Shown here: in pieces, positions 44,047 through 53,386 of the stretch | Layout: the number at the start of each line of letters is the position of its first letter | Numbering within the stretch: position 1 is the stretch's first letter | Source of the DNA: Candidatus Fluviicola riflensis | GTDB taxonomy: Bacteria; Bacteroidota; Bacteroidia; Flavobacteriales_D; Crocinitomicaceae | Assembly: GCA_002243285.1 (NCBI GenBank) | Contig: CP022585.1 | Location: forward strand, 1,662,641-1,726,640 | Reading direction: 5' to 3' | Length of the DNA stretch: 64,000 bases | Position numbers and translations under genes: made by a program | Notes under the pieces: model-generated | What the model saw: the letters and a program-made list of their open reading frames with translations, nothing else | Databases searched by the model: none | What the model was told of the DNA's origin: nothing

Positions 44047-44199
44047 ATGCCAATCGAAATCAAGGAATTAGTGATCCGCATTCACGTAGAAGAAAGTGCG
44101 GGTAACCAAACGACAAGCGCTCCACCTGACCATGCTAAACTGGTGAGTGAGAGTGTAGAGCAGGTAGTAGAATTATTGAAACAACAAAAAGAACGCTGA
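44047..44199 (+). CDS. DUF5908 small protein (Afp6 position)
   Basis: This is a 50-residue frame starting MPIEIKELVIRIHVEE, the characteristic start of DUF5908, a small family found in eCIS loci. It ends in a helix-forming EQVVELLKQQKER. It lies 3 bases after the second tube gene and 2 bases before the LysM gene, the place of the small afp6 gene in Afp, so it is translated with its neighbours. The role is unknown; a plug or hub part is possible. Confidence 0.85.
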   Translation: MPIEIKELVIRIHVEESAGNQTTSAPPDHAKLVSESVEQVVELLKQQKER

Positions 44200-44201
44200 T
44201 T

Positions 44202-44912
44202 ATGAGTACCGCTATCACTTCTGCCTCGTCAAAATTGATCATTAAGGCTTATAAGGATCCTAATTTCACGGACGAATCGACAACAGTATCAAGTTTTGAA
44301 ACAACGATTCCGCCTGAGAAATTTAATTTAGGAACAAAAATAGTACTGCGTACAGCTCAACCTGCAGGTAAAACAGGTACTGACGGAGGATTTGAAAAGA
44401 CAACCCCTCAGCAGCTTGACCTCGAGTTTCTCTTTGACAGAACTGGTGTTATTCCGGGTTATCCCTCTATTGAGGGTAAAAAACATTTAGATGTCAAAGA
44501 TGACATCGAAGCATTTAAGAAAGTAGTGCTTATTTATGAAGGTGAAAATCACAAACCGAATTACCTGATGGTTTTATGGGGCGCACTGGCTTTCAAATGC
44601 ATGCTTTCCGAACTAAACATCGAATACAAATTATTTCGCCCGGACGGTACTGTCCTGCGCGCCGTAGCCAAAGCCAAGTTTATTGAGTTCGTAGAAAAGG
44701 AAGAACTTGCTGCAATACAGAATGATCAATCTCCGGATTTAACACATATCCGCGTAGTCCAGGAAGGTGATACGTTACCATTAATGACCTACCGTATTTA
44801 CGGAGACTCCAAATATTATTTACAAGTAGCCAAAGTAAACGGGTTGGCAAACTTTCGAAAATTAAGAGCGGGACAACAGATTTATTTTCCACCGATCCAA
44901 AAACAGTCATAA
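44202..44912 (+). CDS. eCIS baseplate protein with LysM domain (Afp7-like)
   Basis: This is a 236-residue protein with an N-terminal tube-adaptor domain (about 1-175) containing the pattern PEKFNLGTKIVLRT and LDLEFLFDRTGVIPG. The C-terminal LysM motif (about 183-232) reads RVVQEGDTLPLMTYRIYGDSKYYLQVAKVNGL, split over its length. In Afp and phage T4 (gp53-like) this part links the sheath and tube base to the hub. LysM here serves as a structural joint rather than a peptidoglycan binder. Confidence 0.93.
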   Translation: MSTAITSASSKLIIKAYKDPNFTDESTTVSSFETTIPPEKFNLGTKIVLRTAQPAGKTGTDGGFEKTTPQQLDLEFLFDRTGVIPGYPSIEGKKHLDVKDDIEAFKKVVLIYEGENHKPNYLMVLWGALAFKCMLSELNIEYKLFRPDGTVLRAVAKAKFIEFVEKEELAAIQNDQSPDLTHIRVVQEGDTLPLMTYRIYGDSKYYLQVAKVNGLANFRKLRAGQQIYFPPIQKQS

Positions 44913-44916
44913 CAAA

Positions 44917-46665
44917 ATGGGAAACAACTCAGGAGTCATAAAAACAAGTAAAAGTGCCGATTTAGTCACGTACAAAATTCTGATAGAAGGGGAGGAACTT
45001 TCCAATATCTATCATGTAATGAGCATTGTGGTGTCTAAGGAAGTCAATCGGATTCCGATGGCCCAATTGGTGCTGTTGGATGGTGACGTTTCCAAAAATG
45101 ACTTTTTACTGAGTAATGAAGATTTTCTGATCCCCGGCAAAAAAATTGAAATTACAGCCGGCTACCATTCTGATGAGGAAACGATCTTTAAGGGAATGAT
45201 CATCAAGCATTCGATCAAAATCCGCGAAGGAGTTTCCAATCTTATTGTTGAGTGTAAAGATGAAGCGGTGAAAATGACCATTGGCCGAAAAAGCAAGTAT
45301 TTCTATGATAGTAAAGACAGTGATGTATTCGAAGAATTAATAGGTGCTTATTCATTGGAAATGGATGTGGAAGCCACAACGTATGAGCACAAAGAATTGG
45401 TGCAGTACAATGCTTCCGACTGGGATTTTATGGTTTCTCGTGCACAAGCTAACGGAAAATTGTGCTTTGTAAACGATGGAAAAATCGTGATCAAAAAACC
45501 AGAATTCAGTCAAACAGAAATTGAAACAGTGGTTTACGGCTCGTCGATGTTGGACTTTGATGCCGAAATTGACGCACGGAACCAGCTGAAAAAAGCGACA
45601 TCCTACACTTGGAATCCTTCCGATCAGGAATTGGTTGATACCGAAGGTGCGGATCCTGCTGTATCACTGAATGGTAACCTGACTTCGGCAGATTTGGCGG
45701 ATGTCATTGGTTTGGAGAATCTGGAATTACGCCATGGTGGCTTTGTCAATGATGCGTTGATGCAGGGTTGGTCGGATGCTACGCTGCTTTTTCAGCAACT
45801 TTCGAAAGTAAGAGGACGTGTGAAATTTCAGGGAATTCCGGCGGTACTACCCAATACAGTACTCAAAATGGAAGGTGTCGGAAATCGCTTTAACGGTAAT
45901 GTATATGTTACTGGAGTTTTTCATGCAATCGCCAATGGAAACTGGACCGTTGATGCTCAATTCGGGTTAAATCCGGAATGGTTTTCCGAAACGTTCGATA
46001 TGGGTACACCACCCGCATCGGGATTGTTGCCCGCGATTAAAGGACTTCATGTAGGTATCGTTACCCAATTACAGGATGATCCGGATGGTGAAGATCGTAT
46101 TTTGGTAAAGATCCCGATCATCAACAACGAAGAACAGGGGATCTGGTGTCGTGTAAGCACACTAGATGCAGGAGAGAACCGCGGCTCTTTTTTTCGCCCT
46201 GAAATCGAAGATGAAGTAATCGTTGGATTCATCAACGAAGATCCAAACCAGGCAATTGTGCTTGGAATGATGAACAGCAGTGCCAAACCCGCTCCAATCG
46301 TGGCAGCCGATGACAATCATGAAAAAGGATTTGTCACCAGGAGCGAAATGAAATTCATCTTCAATGACGACAAAAAATCAGTGACTATTGAAACTCCGGC
46401 GGGCAAGAAATTCACCATGGACGAAGATAAAGGTGTAATCACATTGGAAGATGAACACAAAAACATCATCACTATGGATGATAAGGGAATCACCATGGAA
46501 AGTGCAGGAGAAATTAGTATTAAAGCTACAAAAGACCTCAAGTTGGAGGGAATGAATATCAATATAAAAGCGAGTGCGCAGCTGAAAGCAGAAGGATCGG
46601 CCGGAGCTGAACTTTCAACAGGAGCCATAGCAGTAGTAAAAGGTTCATTGGTACAAATAAATTAA
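44917..46665 (+). CDS. eCIS spike/hub protein, VgrG-like (Afp8-like)
   Basis: This is a 582-residue fusion of a gp27-like hub domain (about 1-350) and a gp5-like OB-fold (about 375-460, IKGLHVGIVTQLQDDPDGEDRILVKIP, GIWCRVSTLDAGENRGSFFRPEIEDEVIVGFINEDP). A C-terminal beta-helix spike follows (about 480-582) with short alternating repeats such as KGVITLEDEHKN and KGITMESAGEISIKA. It forms the trimeric spike that carries the PAAR tip encoded next. Confidence 0.94.
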   Translation: MGNNSGVIKTSKSADLVTYKILIEGEELSNIYHVMSIVVSKEVNRIPMAQLVLLDGDVSKNDFLLSNEDFLIPGKKIEITAGYHSDEETIFKGMIIKHSIKIREGVSNLIVECKDEAVKMTIGRKSKYFYDSKDSDVFEELIGAYSLEMDVEATTYEHKELVQYNASDWDFMVSRAQANGKLCFVNDGKIVIKKPEFSQTEIETVVYGSSMLDFDAEIDARNQLKKATSYTWNPSDQELVDTEGADPAVSLNGNLTSADLADVIGLENLELRHGGFVNDALMQGWSDATLLFQQLSKVRGRVKFQGIPAVLPNTVLKMEGVGNRFNGNVYVTGVFHAIANGNWTVDAQFGLNPEWFSETFDMGTPPASGLLPAIKGLHVGIVTQLQDDPDGEDRILVKIPIINNEEQGIWCRVSTLDAGENRGSFFRPEIEDEVIVGFINEDPNQAIVLGMMNSSAKPAPIVAADDNHEKGFVTRSEMKFIFNDDKKSVTIETPAGKKFTMDEDKGVITLEDEHKNIITMDDKGITMESAGEISIKATKDLKLEGMNINIKASAQLKAEGSAGAELSTGAIAVVKGSLVQIN

Positions 46666-46670
46666 ACGAA

Positions 46671-46961
46671 ATGGGAAATCCAGCTGCGCGAATAACCGAT
46701 ATGCATGTATGTCCGATGGTGACAGGCACTGTTCCTCATGTTGGAGGGCCGATCCTGCCCCCTGGAGCTCCAACCGTGTTAATCGGTGGAATGCCTGCAG
46801 CTTTGGTCGGTGATATGTGTGTTTGTACAGGCCCGCCCGATACAATTGCAATGGGTTCAACCACTGTGTTGATCGCTGGAAAACCCGCCGCAAGAATGGG
46901 CGATTCGACAGCTCATGGCGGTACAATAGTCGCCGGATTACCAACTGTATTAATAGGATAA
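46671..46961 (+). CDS. PAAR-domain spike tip protein (Afp10-like)
   Basis: This is a 96-residue PAAR protein that caps the VgrG spike. The family motifs are MGNPAARITDMHVCPM (first metal ligands His and Cys), GGMPAALVGDMCVC and GKPAARMGDSTAHGG. The ligand set of His/Cys probably holds one zinc or iron at the point. No toxic C-terminal extension is present. The gene lies 5 bases after the spike gene. Confidence 0.95.
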   Translation: MGNPAARITDMHVCPMVTGTVPHVGGPILPPGAPTVLIGGMPAALVGDMCVCTGPPDTIAMGSTTVLIAGKPAARMGDSTAHGGTIVAGLPTVLIG

Positions 46962-46965
46962 AATT

Positions 46966-47376
46966 ATGGAAGAATTCACCTCATTTATAGGAACCGGTTG
47001 GAGTTTTCCTCCTGCATTTGACGCACAGTTAAAGGCTGCGAAAACCAGTAACAACGAACAGGACATCGATGAAAGCCTTCGAATATTGTTGTCTACCCGT
47101 TTGGGAGAACGTGTCATGGTTCCCAAATACGGATGTAATCTCGAAGATCTGTTGTTTAGTCCGTTGGATTTAACATTAAAAACATTGGTTTCGGAACAGA
47201 TCAAAACAGCGATCTTGTTTTTTGAACCACGAATTACCTTAGATAAGGTAGACATCACCGAAGGTAACGATTTGGAAGGCGAATTACTGATCTTAATCGA
47301 TTACCGCGTTCGGACAACCAACTCACGAAGAAACTTAGTGTTCCCATTCTACAAAGAAGAGGGAACGGATATTTAA
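46966..47376 (+). CDS. eCIS baseplate wedge protein gp25-like (Afp9-like)
   Basis: This is a 136-residue protein of the GpW/gp25 family, the baseplate part that starts sheath assembly. Characteristic segments are DIDESLRILLSTRLGERVMVPKYGCNLEDLLFSP (split over 43-76) and KTAILFFEPRITLDKV. Compared with Afp, the order of this gene and the PAAR gene is reversed. Confidence 0.93.
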   Translation: MEEFTSFIGTGWSFPPAFDAQLKAAKTSNNEQDIDESLRILLSTRLGERVMVPKYGCNLEDLLFSPLDLTLKTLVSEQIKTAILFFEPRITLDKVDITEGNDLEGELLILIDYRVRTTNSRRNLVFPFYKEEGTDI

Positions 47377-47395
47377 CCAGCATACTATTCCTGTT

Positions 47396-50300
47396 ATGGC
47401 AAGTAACGAAGATAAAATAGTCAGTGTTTTAAAGCGAAACGGTACCGATCAATTGGATCGAAACCTGGCTTCTTTACAACCTGATTCAGTTCAACTGCAA
47501 GCTTTCGGAGTGGAGGAATGGATGCAGTTTGCTTACAATTTTGCAGGCAAGGTCAACTATTTTTCCACCAGCGACAATCAAAGTCCTGCAGGCAACTGGG
47601 AAGCCTTTTTTGCTACTGGCGATGAACTGAAAGCAATTCTGGCACAGGTAGAAAATCCTGTTCCGGATGGAAAACTTACTCCTCATTTAACCCTGTTTGT
47701 TTGTTTCCTGAAGCTCATGGAGCTTTCAACCGAACGAATGAACCGCATCACAAAACGCCACCTTGATTTTTACTACCGGAATATTTTGCAAATTGACGCA
47801 TTACCGGCTGAAGCGGATAAAGCTTATCTGATCTTTGAATTGGCAAAAGGGGTGACTGACTATCTTGTAAAAGATGAAACCGCCTTGGATAGCGGAAAAG
47901 ATGGCTTAGGCAAAAAACGCATATATGCATTGACAGAGGAATTGCCCGTAACGAAAACAGTGGTTGCTCAAATCAAAAATGTATACAATGACCTGCCTGC
48001 AAATGAAGATAACGGTTTGGATACCGAAGGGCGTTTTAGCATTAAAGCTGCTCCGGTGGCCAATTCAATTGATGGAATAGGTGGTGCGCTTACTCCGGAA
48101 TCTCCAACATGGTATCCCTTTGGGTATTTCCTGGACGATTCGGCGCAGGAAATACAGGATCTTCCTGAACTTCCCGAAGCTAAACTGGGGTTTGCGGTAG
48201 CATCATCTGTGATGCGCCTGGCAGAGGGTAAACGTGAAATCATTGTCAAATTTTCCTTTACTTCTGAACTGGTAACTACCACCATTGAGCCGGAAGATTT
48301 ATTGGAAACAATAGATGTTTGGCTCACAGGAGAAAAAGGCTGGGTAGGTCCGTTTAAGCCTGTGCTTGTTACTGATCCGAATACAGCTCAGCCTACGGCT
48401 ACCAGAATTGATGGAAAAGATATTTACCTTAACATAGAGTTGGACCAGGACGTGGTAGCGATTACCGATTATGTGCAGGCGATCCATGGTGAACAATTCA
48501 ATACAGCCAACCCTGTAGCTCGTTTTCTGTTTAAAACAACTACCGAAGACAATTATGACGTTTACAGCACATTTGCCGCTAAACGCGAATTGGAAAGTGT
48601 GACAATCGGGGTAGAAGTTTCAGGAGCAAAAAACCTGGTAATTGAAAGTGATGCCGGTACCCTGAATCCTGAAAAACCGTTTTATCCGTTCACCACAAGG
48701 CCTGTAAAAGGTTCTTTGTTTTCGGTATTCAATCAGGAAATGTCAGAGAAGAAATGGGCAACCATGTCGCTGCAGATGAAGTGGAAAAGTACACCACTCA
48801 ATTTTAAGCTGCATTATGCCATCTATGATTCAAGTTTCGTTGCCGGACTCACCAAAGAGAAATACGAAGAAATGTTCGAGGATTACGATCCGAATACATC
48901 TGACACAGAATACTTTAGCCTCTATCAGTTTTTCGGATTGGAAAATGGTATCAGAAACTTTCAGCTGAAAGGACGCGAAAAAAGTTCAGGAAATACCAGT
49001 GTCTATAAACCAATTGTACTCAACAACGATTATTTTGAGGTAGAAGCTCAATTGTTGTACAAAGAGGCCTGGGTTGGAAATGGAACCAAAATGCGCTTGT
49101 TCAACCAGGAAGCCGATAGTTCATTTACATCTACGTTTGAATTGTTGGGTGCGAGTTATGATCGAGGTGAAACAGGGCCGGTTCGCATTCGGTTGAACCA
49201 ATCGTTTATGCACGAATTGTATCCTTCCATGTATGCGATTGCACTTTCTGCACAAAACAAGGCGCTTCCAATTCCAAATGAACCATACACACCTTTTGCC
49301 GAAGATTTACAACTTAATTACACAGCTTTTGACACTGTGTATGTGAATAATAGTTCGCAGGATACGTTTGAAGACCGGACTATTCAGTTGTTTCATGAGC
49401 ACCCGTTCGGACAAAGTGAAGAACACGCATATTTGAAAATCACCGATAAAGAAAAATTTACGAATTGTGCCGTTTTACCTACTTATTGTAAAGGTGGTGA
49501 ATTGTATATTGGCCTACAGAATGCGCAGGTTTCCGAGTTGGTTACTTTGTTGGTACAAGTAGCGGAAGGAACTGAAAATCCACTTGCCAAATCATTTACC
49601 GACGGACAAAAAATACAATGGGAAATTTTGTGTAATAACGTTTGGCGATCACTGGATTCGTTGCAAATGACGCTGAATGAAATTGATAACTTCCTGATTT
49701 CGGGAAGGATTAAGTTCACAATTCCCGAGTATGCCAACGACAACAATACGTTGCTTCCGTCAGGACTGTTCTGGATCAGGGCTAAAATGTACAATAAACG
49801 GTATGACGCGGTTTGCAAAGTTCACGGAATTCACGCACAGGTCGCCGAAGCAACTTTCCGTAATAATGGAAATGATACATCGCATTTGACCAATGGTTTA
49901 CCTGCCGGAACAATTGCAAAATTGGTAGAACGGCTTTCACAGATCAAATCGGTACAGCAGCCGTATGCGACAGTTGACGGGAAACCAGAAGAAAGTGATG
50001 CATTATATTACCGGCGTGTGAGTGAGCGTTTACGGCATAAAAACCGGGCAATCACGCTTTGGGATTATGAACATTTGGTTTTGCAGGAATTCCCGCATGT
50101 GTACAAAGTGAAATGTCTGAATCATACGCTTGATCAGGATTATGTTTCACCGGGTTCGGTTAGTTTGATTGTCATTCCCGATACCATCAACAAAACCGTA
50201 TACGACATTTATCAGCCACGCTTAAGCAAAGGTAAGCTCAACAAGATCAAAGAATATCTGAACGAATTGAATTCGATGCATGTTACACTCGATGTAGCGA

Positions 50301-50677
50301 ATCCTGATTATGAGGAAGTGCAAATTGAACTGGCGGCTAAATTCAATGCGGGACTGGATGATAATACGTATAAAAAACAATTGAACGAAGATATTATCCG
50401 CTTCCTTTCACCATGGGCCTTTGAGGAATCACGTGAAATCAAATTCGGAGTGATTCTTTACCGCAGTTCGCTGATTCATTACATCGAAAAACTCAATTAT
50501 GTTGACTACATAGAGGATGTACGCATTTTCAAAAAAGGTGAGTTGCAATCGCGTAATTGTTCACCGTCAACACCGCGATCTATCCTGGTTTCGGCCAAAG
50601 TGCATCTTGTGGGAATCGCAACCAATAAATGTCAGCAGGAATCATCATTTGAAACAGAAGAAACATGTCAGCTTTAA
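47396..50677 (+). CDS. eCIS baseplate protein J/gp6-like (Afp11-like)
   Basis: This is a 1093-residue large baseplate wedge protein. The N-terminal part (about 1-330) has LDRNLASLQPDSVQLQAFG and EEWMQFAYNFAGKVNYFS; the middle is a long, beta-rich region. The C-terminal part carries the recognisable baseplate segment ESDALYYRRVSERLRHKNRAITLWDYEHLVLQEFPHVYKV (about 865-905). Its length and position match Afp11/Pvc11. The last 13 bases overlap the next gene, so translation is coupled. Confidence 0.9.
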   Translation: MASNEDKIVSVLKRNGTDQLDRNLASLQPDSVQLQAFGVEEWMQFAYNFAGKVNYFSTSDNQSPAGNWEAFFATGDELKAILAQVENPVPDGKLTPHLTLFVCFLKLMELSTERMNRITKRHLDFYYRNILQIDALPAEADKAYLIFELAKGVTDYLVKDETALDSGKDGLGKKRIYALTEELPVTKTVVAQIKNVYNDLPANEDNGLDTEGRFSIKAAPVANSIDGIGGALTPESPTWYPFGYFLDDSAQEIQDLPELPEAKLGFAVASSVMRLAEGKREIIVKFSFTSELVTTTIEPEDLLETIDVWLTGEKGWVGPFKPVLVTDPNTAQPTATRIDGKDIYLNIELDQDVVAITDYVQAIHGEQFNTANPVARFLFKTTTEDNYDVYSTFAAKRELESVTIGVEVSGAKNLVIESDAGTLNPEKPFYPFTTRPVKGSLFSVFNQEMSEKKWATMSLQMKWKSTPLNFKLHYAIYDSSFVAGLTKEKYEEMFEDYDPNTSDTEYFSLYQFFGLENGIRNFQLKGREKSSGNTSVYKPIVLNNDYFEVEAQLLYKEAWVGNGTKMRLFNQEADSSFTSTFELLGASYDRGETGPVRIRLNQSFMHELYPSMYAIALSAQNKALPIPNEPYTPFAEDLQLNYTAFDTVYVNNSSQDTFEDRTIQLFHEHPFGQSEEHAYLKITDKEKFTNCAVLPTYCKGGELYIGLQNAQVSELVTLLVQVAEGTENPLAKSFTDGQKIQWEILCNNVWRSLDSLQMTLNEIDNFLISGRIKFTIPEYANDNNTLLPSGLFWIRAKMYNKRYDAVCKVHGIHAQVAEATFRNNGNDTSHLTNGLPAGTIAKLVERLSQIKSVQQPYATVDGKPEESDALYYRRVSERLRHKNRAITLWDYEHLVLQEFPHVYKVKCLNHTLDQDYVSPGSVSLIVIPDTINKTVYDIYQPRLSKGKLNKIKEYLNELNSMHVTLDVANPDYEEVQIELAAKFNAGLDDNTYKKQLNEDIIRFLSPWAFEESREIKFGVILYRSSLIHYIEKLNYVDYIEDVRIFKKGELQSRNCSPSTPRSILVSAKVHLVGIATNKCQQESSFETEETCQL

Positions 50678-53376
50678 CTACACATACGACTATTCCAAAA
50701 ATTGTTTCGTCGCAGGATGATTTGGATTTTCAGTTCCTGAAAAAAATAGGAATTGAATACATCGAATCGTTGGGCGGCAGGCTGTGGACAGACTACAATG
50801 ATCATGATCCGGGGATCACTATCCTGGAAATGCTTTGCTATGCGATTACCGATTTGGGGAACCGGATCGAATTACCGATTGAAAATTTACTTGCAAAGGA
50901 GGATGGCTCCGGTTTTGGAAATCAGTTCTTTTCAGCCAGTGAAATTCTCCCAAACCGCGCACTTACACCATTGGATTACCGCAAGCTCTTTATTGACATT
51001 GATGGTGTGCGCAATTGCTGGTTGAGCAAACACAAAAAAACGGTTTATGTCAACTGTAAAGACGATGAGCTTTCTTATGACCTGACGACATTTGATACGG
51101 TCCCTGAAAGATTCATACGTCAGTTCGATTACAATGGATTGTACGATTTGTTGGTGGATTTTGATCTTTCTGATTTTGACAAAACACAGAATGATTATGA
51201 AGCGAAAGTGGTCGATTTCAAGAAATCAGTCGAGAAGAGCATACGTGAAAAGTATCATGCTAATCGCAATTTGTGCGAAGATCTGATCGATATTTCTGCC
51301 GTTGGTATACAGCCGATCCTGATCTGCTCAAATATTGAAATCGAAAGAGATGCCGACGAAGATGAAATCCAGGCAAAAATCTATTTTGAAATTCAACGCT
51401 ATTTTGCTCCGTCGGTACATTTCTATTCACTCAAAGAAATGATCGGGAAAGAGTATCGAACAGATGAAATCTTTGATGGTCCGTTATTAGATCACGGTTT
51501 TATCGATACTGACGAATTAAAGAAAACCACTTTACGTTCACAGGTTCGGCTTTCTGACATCATGAACATCATTTCTTCCATCGAAGGGGTGAAAGTGATC
51601 AAAGACATTACTATTGGTAATTGTGACGGCAGCGAAGCAGATGATTGGGTGATTTGTGTCGACGCGAATAAACGTCCTGAACTGTGCAGCGATGCCGTGT
51701 TCAATTTTACCAAAGATGTAATTCCGGTTGTTGTTTCGGAAGAAAAAGTAAAGGAACACCTCGCCAAACTGGAAGCAGCATTGGATTTGAGCCGTGAATT
51801 GTCGGGGTTGGACAAAATACTCGAATTGCCCGAAGCAAAATACCTGGATACGGATTGGTATACAACAATTCAAAATGATTTTCCGGATACCTACGGAATA
51901 AGTCCGTTCGGTTTACCATCAACAGCTACGGTAGAACGTAAGTCGCAAGCCAAACAGCTGAAAGCCTATTTGTTGTTCTTCGACCAAATCCTGGCGTCTT
52001 ATTTTTCACAATTGGGTGTTGTGCGCGATTTGCTTTCGCTCAACAGCGATCTGAGCCGAACGTATTTTACGCAGGTTGTTCAGGACATTAAAGACTTTGA
52101 TCAGTTGGTTTCTCCCACCGATTATCCGGCCAACGACCCCGAATTATTAGCTGAATTGTTGCTGGAACCGCAAGACGATATCAACGAGCGGAAAAACCAG
52201 TTGCTCGATCATCTTATTTCCAGGTTTGCAGAGCGTTTCAGTGAATATACATTCCTGATGAAAGAACTGTACGGTTCTGCTTCTACGGAGCTGATTGTGC
52301 AATCGAAACAAGAATTTTTAAAGGATTATCATCTTGTGAGCGGAAACCGTGGCGGAGCGCTCAATTATTACAGACAACCACCTGCTAAATTGTGGGATAC
52401 GGATAATGTAAGCGGCGTTGAAAGACGAATTGCACGCCTTTGTGGATTCAAAGATGAGGGATTCCGGCGAAGAGATATTGCCAATTCGTATGTAAACGTT
52501 TATATGAGTGGTACACAATACAGCTGGCTGATAAAAGACGATACCAATACAACTGTGTTGTCATCAACGGTTGATTATCCCACGTATTCCAAAGCGGTCA
52601 ACGAACTTCACTTAGCGGTTCTGCACATCATTCAATCGAATGAAAAACTGGTGGAAAAAGCGTATGAAGATGGCGAATTTATTGACAATGCTGAAATAGG
52701 AAACATCCTGATCCGGGTTCCGAATGCAGGGTCTTATTCCTTTGATATAATTGACAAGAATTCACCTAATCCGAATTACATCATTGCGCAGCACAATACG
52801 CAGCATGCAACTGCAGAAGCACTGAAAGATACTATTTTGAGCTGCATTGATTTCATGAAATACCGTTTTACCGAAGAAGGAATTTTCCTGGTAGAACACA
52901 TTTTAATGCGTCCGGATATTACGATGACAAGTGTGCCAGCAGATGAATTTTTACCGGTATATCTGGATGATTGCGTGGAATGTAATTGCATCGATCCTTA
53001 TTCTTATCGCGTGAGTATCGTGCTTCCGGGATATACACAGCGGTTTTCGAACATTGATTTTCGGGATTTCATGGAGGAACTTATCCGCGAAGAACTTCCG
53101 GCGCATGTGGTACCGAAAATTTGCTGGGTAGGAGAGCGCAAAGGACATGTTCCGGATACGGAGAATGATCTGATTAATTTCGAGAATGCCTATAAAGAAT
53201 TCTTATTGAAGCGCACTGATCTCGAACAAAAACATGATCCGGCAACCCTGAAAGCCCTGATCGACGCATTGGGTGATCTCAACACCATCTATCCTTCCGG
53301 CACTTTATACAATTGCGAAACCGAAGAGCTGGACGGCAAAATAATACTAGGCAGAACTAATTTAGGAACACTTTAA
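50665..53376 (+). CDS. eCIS baseplate protein, gp7/Afp12-like
   Basis: This is a 903-residue wedge protein. The N-terminus carries the marked motif GGRLWTDYNDHDPGITILEMLCYAITDLGNR (split over about 37-67) common to Afp12-type proteins and other baseplate proteins. The rest is long and mixed, with a Cys-containing segment LDDCVECNCIDPYSYRVSIVLPGYTQRFSNIDF near 770-800 and an end rich in charged helices. It pairs with the gp6-like protein upstream, whose reading frame it overlaps by 13 bases. Confidence 0.88.
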   Translation: MSALTTHTTIPKIVSSQDDLDFQFLKKIGIEYIESLGGRLWTDYNDHDPGITILEMLCYAITDLGNRIELPIENLLAKEDGSGFGNQFFSASEILPNRALTPLDYRKLFIDIDGVRNCWLSKHKKTVYVNCKDDELSYDLTTFDTVPERFIRQFDYNGLYDLLVDFDLSDFDKTQNDYEAKVVDFKKSVEKSIREKYHANRNLCEDLIDISAVGIQPILICSNIEIERDADEDEIQAKIYFEIQRYFAPSVHFYSLKEMIGKEYRTDEIFDGPLLDHGFIDTDELKKTTLRSQVRLSDIMNIISSIEGVKVIKDITIGNCDGSEADDWVICVDANKRPELCSDAVFNFTKDVIPVVVSEEKVKEHLAKLEAALDLSRELSGLDKILELPEAKYLDTDWYTTIQNDFPDTYGISPFGLPSTATVERKSQAKQLKAYLLFFDQILASYFSQLGVVRDLLSLNSDLSRTYFTQVVQDIKDFDQLVSPTDYPANDPELLAELLLEPQDDINERKNQLLDHLISRFAERFSEYTFLMKELYGSASTELIVQSKQEFLKDYHLVSGNRGGALNYYRQPPAKLWDTDNVSGVERRIARLCGFKDEGFRRRDIANSYVNVYMSGTQYSWLIKDDTNTTVLSSTVDYPTYSKAVNELHLAVLHIIQSNEKLVEKAYEDGEFIDNAEIGNILIRVPNAGSYSFDIIDKNSPNPNYIIAQHNTQHATAEALKDTILSCIDFMKYRFTEEGIFLVEHILMRPDITMTSVPADEFLPVYLDDCVECNCIDPYSYRVSIVLPGYTQRFSNIDFRDFMEELIREELPAHVVPKICWVGERKGHVPDTENDLINFENAYKEFLLKRTDLEQKHDPATLKALIDALGDLNTIYPSGTLYNCETEELDGKIILGRTNLGTL

Positions 53377-53386
53377 TACAATCACT

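Noticed and set aside
44917-46961. Type VI secretion system, from VgrG and PAAR
   Set aside because: No TssB/C pair, ClpV, TssJLM membrane complex or Hcp is present; DUF4255, the Afp-type sheath, DUF5908 and CIS_TMP indicate an eCIS.
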